Source: Chionoecetes opilio
Taxonomy: Eukaryota > Arthropoda > Malacostraca > Decapoda > Majidae
NCBI GenBank assembly: GCA_016584305.1
Contig: JACEEZ010004805.1
Span: 68,501-132,500, forward strand
Reading direction: 5' to 3'
DNA: 64,000 nt
The translations under genes were made by a program, and so were the position numbers. Below the pieces are notes generated by a model. It searched no databases, was not told where the DNA came from, and saw only the letters and a list, made by a program, of their open reading frames with translations. Positions 59,996 through 64,000 of the stretch are shown here, piece after piece. Numbering within the stretch: position 1 is the stretch's first letter; each line of letters begins with the position of its first letter.

Positions 59996-60245
59996 TGGGC
60001 AGACATTCAGAGAGAGTTAAAGGCCACGGTTGTTCGCTCAACAACATCCCTCTATTTCTACACCCCGGAGCTCGTGGGTATTCCAGTACGAGACATGGCA
60101 GTGGCGGTACATGGTTGCTATGGGCATCGATAGCTGATTGGCTGAGCGACTACAACGACGTCACAGCCTCGCCAGCGAATCACAATTGTGTAAAAACAAA
60201 CGTGCCAGCCAATCAGATTGTGTCTCAAACGTGTCAGCCAATCAC
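59996..60245. repeat. Interspersed repeat, copy 2 of 2
   Basis: Sits between the two segmental-duplication units and matches 57325-57510. It carries an extra stretch with repeated CAGCCAATCA after the shared block. Confidence 0.85.
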
Positions 60246-60384
60246 AAGGCAGCAGCTGCGGGCTGCATTCTCAAGGTCGTTGTATTTATTTCTATTTTCT
60301 AGCTTATTCCATCATTCTTTCATCCCCTGTGTCACCTCCGTCGATTCAACACTTGTTTCTACCTCCACATACACGCGGGTAACA

Positions 60385-61040
60385 CGCCGGTGGCTGTACT
60401 TCCTTGTATTCTAGGTATTAATTATCCGTTCCGAGTAATAAGTCGGTCTTCTTCTTCTTCTTGTGATCTTTTTCGCTTGATAATCTATCTATTCGTAGCT
60501 GGTCTTCCTGCCAGTTGGGGGAAGCCACCACCCCGGGAGGCGGGTCACAAACCCCCGGCTAACACCCGGTACCCATCACGGCTGGATGGACAAGGGCTTG
60601 GGTTTTTATTATGGAAAAGGGAGCCACTATACCTTCAGTCTGATGCGGAGCCGTGCGCGTGGTGGTGTGTGGCATCGTTAGTCGCTACCCGCCGGTGTGG
60701 TGAGATGCCGCCGCTCACCACATACTCTCGGCCCATCACCCCAAAACATTATCACCACAAGCGGCTGGGTTTGTTATATGGTCTACTTTCGTTTGTATAC
60801 TTGCCCTGTTCAGTTCTTGAGTCAGAAAACATCATATAAACTCAATTTATGAGTATTTTTATGTATATTGCGTCCTCCACCCCCCCCTCCAGGCAGTCGC
60901 CGTGTTTTGACAGCTTAACGTCTTTAAGTACGTCATCAATCTCCACGCAGAATACCAAAACAGCTGATGGCAGTCGCTAGGTCGTGAAGCATGGACGTTA
61001 GCGTCTCTGAATGTGGCCCCTGGTGCCTAGGTGCCTCTCT
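60385..61040. repeat. Segmental duplication, unit 2
   Basis: Second copy of 59347-59990, offset by about 1.03-1.04 kb, with roughly 90% identity by eye. Differences include small indels in the (TTC)n stretch and CACGG versus CATTCACTG. No gene is contained. Confidence 0.9.
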
Positions 61041-61847
61041 GGGAGGTGTTCGTATCCATTATGTACATTTTTTGGGTGACATTCCTGTGTAAGATATGAC
61101 AAATGTACCAGTTACATTGCATTTTTTAAGTAATTATAACTATTACTAAAGAGATTGTTTATTGTTTTAGTGTATTATGGCCAAATTACAAAAGTTTTAT
61201 CGTGCGTGCCACAAGCATTAACAAGATTCGGACGCATTGACTGATTCGACGGATTGGAAGAATTGTTCCCAGATGTCGCTGGAGAATTTTAATATTTGTG
61301 AGTTCTTACCTATTTGAGTTGATGTATATATCCGATCAACGTGTTGCACCTACTCCTAATTAAATACAGTATCCCTTGCATGTGGTGTCCATGTTATGAA
61401 TATTGAATAGGATGAGAATTAATGGAAAACTGAAACATTTACGGGGTCAAGTCTGATAAGAATTTATCATACGCGCGCTCTGATTCGCCAGGATCTTCAA
61501 GGCACCACCCACACCCAAAAGAGTATTTTTTTTCCAAAGAAAAGTAAATTTTACTGCCGACAGTGTATCATGTCGGTTAGCAGTGCACTCAAAAGAGTAG
61601 AAAAAAAGTGGGCGGAGCTTAAAAAAGTATAATTCTGCTTATGAACTGTCTCCACAAAATACGCCTTAACTTACGATCCATGGAATTTTAATACTTATAT
61701 TCCTCTTATTCTTAAGCCCACCACACATGATCCTGGACACCGTGCCGTGAGTAGTACTGTTATGTGCTGCTTTTGTCACAAATTTTCCCACCCTCTATAT
61801 ATACCTAGTCGTGGACTCGTGGTTACACCCTAAGTATACAATACCTA
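61041..61847. other. No gene recognised
   Basis: AT-rich, no repeats or frames that I can support. Confidence 0.5.
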
Positions 61848-61992
61848 TACCAAGTAAACCCACTTCGTATACGAAAAAAAAATCGGGCCGCGCATCCGGC
61901 AACTCAGGTCAGATAGTGACGTAGACGGAGGAAGGACAAGGAGGTAGACGGAGGTAGAGCGGTTGGAAGTCTCCCGCATATCACGTTACCCG

Positions 61993-62067
<75 letters not shown>

Positions 62068-62377
62068 GACCATATATTTCGTTCAGTGACAGAAATAGAG
62101 AGAGAAAAAAAAAGAAATAGGAGGGAATAGAGAGATTAAAATGGAGTTGAAGGACGTAAGAGTCATGTTTAAAGGAGGAAGAGGAAAAAGAAGAAAAGGG
62201 AGGGGGAAGAGAAGGAAGAAGAGGAAGAGAAGGAAGGGGAGATGAGAGAAGAAGGATGGAGGGGAGGGCTGAGATAGTAACAGAGAAAAAGAGAGAGATA
62301 GATAGAGAGAGAGAGAAAAAAAAAAGCGAGAGAGAGAGAGAAGGAGCGAGAGATAGAGAAGGAGCGAGAAATAGAGA

Positions 62378-62453
<76 letters not shown>

Positions 62454-62505
62454 TCCAATGACGCTGCCCTTAAGCTCCGCCCTTTGCGCGTGGGTTTACT
62501 TGGTA
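61848..62505. repeat. 16-bp perfect inverted repeat around (CT)n and (GA)n tracts
   Basis: TACCAAGTAAACCCAC at 61848-61863 and its complement at 62490-62505 enclose a (CT)n tract (61994-62065), purine-rich DNA and a (GA)n tract (62279-62450). The CT and GA tracts are themselves complementary. It could be a small TIR element carrying microsatellites. No TSD is clear. Confidence 0.6.
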
Positions 62506-62814
62506 ATGTAGTTACTTTGGTTACACCTATGAAGCTTGATAAAATATCTTGACGCCCTACCAAGGACGTTTGTATCCTTTTCGAGACTGTAGGGAATATT
62601 CTACAGTTTAACGATAACGATGACAGTGCCTCCGATATATCCAAAACGCGTTGATAGATATGTGTCAACCCATGAGGAATAGGAGATGAGCTTATAGTTT
62701 CCCTTTGTCTGGTAGCATGTCCATGTCTTGCCACTCCATCCCTCCACCATCTCACCGCCAACCAACGGACAATGACGAGGATGTATCACGAGGACAAGGG
62801 TAAGTGTGTGGGTT

Positions 62815-62926
62815 GTCACCGGAAGGCGACCGTAGTGTAACGGTAGCACGTCCGCCCGGCAAGTGAAAGGTCTCGGGTTCGATCCCCGAGCGGTGCCTGC
62901 CTTTTCGGTGAACCCCCTACCTCTAA
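62815..62926 (+). mobile_element. tRNA-like unit 1 of a tandem array (split by an insertion)
   Basis: Carries an exact Pol III A box TAGTGTAACGG (62833-62843) and B box GTTCGATCC (62877-62885). The anticodon and T arms are recognisable, with a GGC at the anticodon position, but acceptor pairing is poor. The unit resumes after the insertion at 63403-63480. A tRNA-derived SINE head is more likely than a functional tRNA. Confidence 0.75.
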
Positions 62927-63399
62927 AGCCCGGTTCCCATCATCCCGCTTGTACGGCCGCCATACAACAACAAGATAAGATAAGATTTTCATCCTATCTA
63001 GACACTTTGCAAGTACCAACTACAAGGTTATTGACTATACAAAGCGCCGCCACGTCAGCACGAACTAGGCGGACTCGAACCGCTGACCGAATGCGCAGGG
63101 ACGCTGCACATTGCGAGGTCACGTCTCTACCAACCTTGCCACCCTGACGGGCATATATACAACAACAAAGACGTCACAATGACGTCACAACAAAGTCTAC
63201 CGCACCGCCGTACCGCTGTACGGCCGCAATACAAAGTTAAATTCAAGTCATCTCTCCCGCTCGGCGGTGTCCGCTCGAGCGGAGTTGCCAACTATGCCCA
63301 GTTACCACAAATACCACTCAAGCGGTGATGATGGTGACGTCATTGTTGAGCGGTGTTGTTGTAAGACGGCCGTACAAGCGGGCTGATGAGAACCGGCCT
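62927..63399. mobile_element. TAA-flanked TIR element, PIF/Harbinger-like, inside the tRNA-like array
   Basis: Ends AGCCCGGTTCCCATCATCCC and the complement AGGCCGGTTCTCATCAGCCC are inverted, continuing CGCTTGTACGGCCG. TAA lies on both sides (62924-62926 and 63400-63402). The sister unit at about 63585-63605 reads CCCCTACTCTAACATGGC without interruption, giving the empty site. A 3-bp TAA target fits PIF/Harbinger. The 473-bp element has no ORF. Confidence 0.82.
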
Positions 63400-63484
63400 T
63401 AACATGGCACAGTGAGTAGGATCATGGATACACATTCCCCCGGTCAGGCCTGCGGGAGGCAGCCTTAGGGGGGAGATGTGTGGG

Positions 63485-63680
63485 TTGTCACTAGGAGGTT
63501 CCCGTGGTGTAACGGGAAGCACAGCCGCCCGGCATGCGGAAGGTCTCAGGTTCGAATCCCGAGCGGTGCAACCTTTATTGGTGAGACCCCCTACTCTAAC
63601 ATGGCGCAGTGAGTACGATCCAGACATACTACACATTCCCCGGACTGGCCCCGGGGGGGCCTTAGGGGGGAGATGTGTGG
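63485..63680 (+). mobile_element. tRNA-like unit 2 of a tandem array
   Basis: A box TGGTGTAACGG (63505-63515) and B box GTTCGAATC (63550-63558) both fit the Pol III consensus. The anticodon stem CCGC/GCGG closes a loop CCGGCAT. The body contains AACATGGCGCAGTGAGTA and ends in GGGGGGAGATGTGTGGGTTG, which leads directly into the next unit. Confidence 0.75.
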
Positions 63681-63790
63681 GTTGTCACCGGGAGGCGACC
63701 GTAGTGTAACGGTAGCACGTCCGCCCGGCAAGTGGAAGGTTTCGGGTTCGATCCCCGAGCGGTGCCTGCCTTTTCGGTGAACCTCTAACA
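63681..63790 (+). mobile_element. tRNA-like unit 3 of a tandem array
   Basis: A box TAGTGTAACGG (63702-63712) and B box GTTCGATCC (63746-63754). The anticodon stem TCCGC/GTGGA closes loop CCGGCAA. It is nearly identical to unit 1 through the CCTGCCTTTTCGGTGAACC block and then diverges. Confidence 0.75.
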
Positions 63791-64000
63791 GTAAGGATGA
63801 CAGAGAGGAGCCCATGCATGGCCTTCTTACAATCCCCTGGGGGAGTGGGCAGCATGTAGATGACTGTGGACCCCTGCCTTGCAACTGGCGATCACTGGTT
63901 GATCAAGATCGCAGTAAATAACACACATACTCACACACACACGCACGTGCACGAAAAACATTTAATCAATGAACACCGCATCTTTATCGTTGATTAATAG
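63791..64000. other. No gene recognised
   Basis: Mixed sequence with a short CA-rich stretch near 63930. Nothing supported. Confidence 0.45.

Noticed and set aside
61904..62761. 285-codon minus-strand frame with poly-Ser/Leu and poly-Glu/Arg stretches
   Set aside because: Spans complementary (CT)n and (GA)n microsatellites; the remaining residues show no domain.
62822..63774. Functional tRNA genes (Ala-like GGC anticodon)
   Set aside because: A and B boxes are good, but acceptor-stem pairing is poor, position 33 is C rather than T, and the units are tandem and repeat-associated; tRNA-derived repeats fit better.

Overview
The window is nuclear DNA from an animal, most likely a decapod crustacean (a crab is a reasonable guess; the species cannot be read from the sequence). 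The signs are multi-exon genes with GT-AG introns, very long (AT)n, (GT)n and (CT)n microsatellites, arthropod-type TTAGG/CCTAA repeats at interstitial positions, tRNA-headed SINE-like units, and many decayed non-LTR retrotransposons and small TIR elements. Most long open frames in microsatellites are not genes.

Four protein-coding loci can be supported. (1) 10819-21937 (+): a ten-exon gene, about 962 aa, with an N-terminal THAP zinc finger and a C-terminal helix-turn-helix like that of P-element/THAP9 transposases, but no RNase H-like catalytic domain. (2) 24897-32866 (+): its eleven-exon tandem paralogue, about 869 aa. The 3' exons and even some introns of the pair are closely similar, while the THAP heads are very different. 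The second gene has gained an 11-copy, 30-bp in-frame minisatellite, two tiny related exons and a probable GC-AG intron. (3) 34206-47772 (+): a complete six-exon RING-H2 E3 ubiquitin ligase of the RNF126/RNF115 (Drosophila Iruka) family, about 333 aa. (4) 56905-57039 (-): the last exon of proteasome ATPase subunit PSMC1/Rpt2; its other exons are not visible in the window.

The rest is mobile or repetitive. Regions 1-10 kb are microsatellites plus fragments. Introns of the THAP genes hold a hAT-like MITE with a perfect 8-bp TSD, a 2.9-kb broken LINE and a Tc1/mariner-like TA-flanked element. RNF126 intron 1 holds what I read as one TIR element with a telomere-type (CCTAA) core, into which three further TIR elements have inserted. 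A related, uninterrupted element at 23.9-24.5 kb and half copies at 1-141 and about 52.9 kb suggest a family that spreads TTAGG-type repeats. RNF126 intron 4, which splits the RING domain, carries a 5'-truncated LINE with a 14-bp TSD.

From 50 kb onward there are LINE remnants, a hAT-like MITE with a perfect TSD, several long-TIR elements, a GC-rich 33-34 bp satellite, a 1.2-kb TIR element flanked by 32-bp direct repeats, a 0.65-kb segmental duplication, and at 62.8-63.8 kb a tandem array of three tRNA-like units. The first of these units is interrupted by a TAA-flanked element, as shown by a paralogous empty site.
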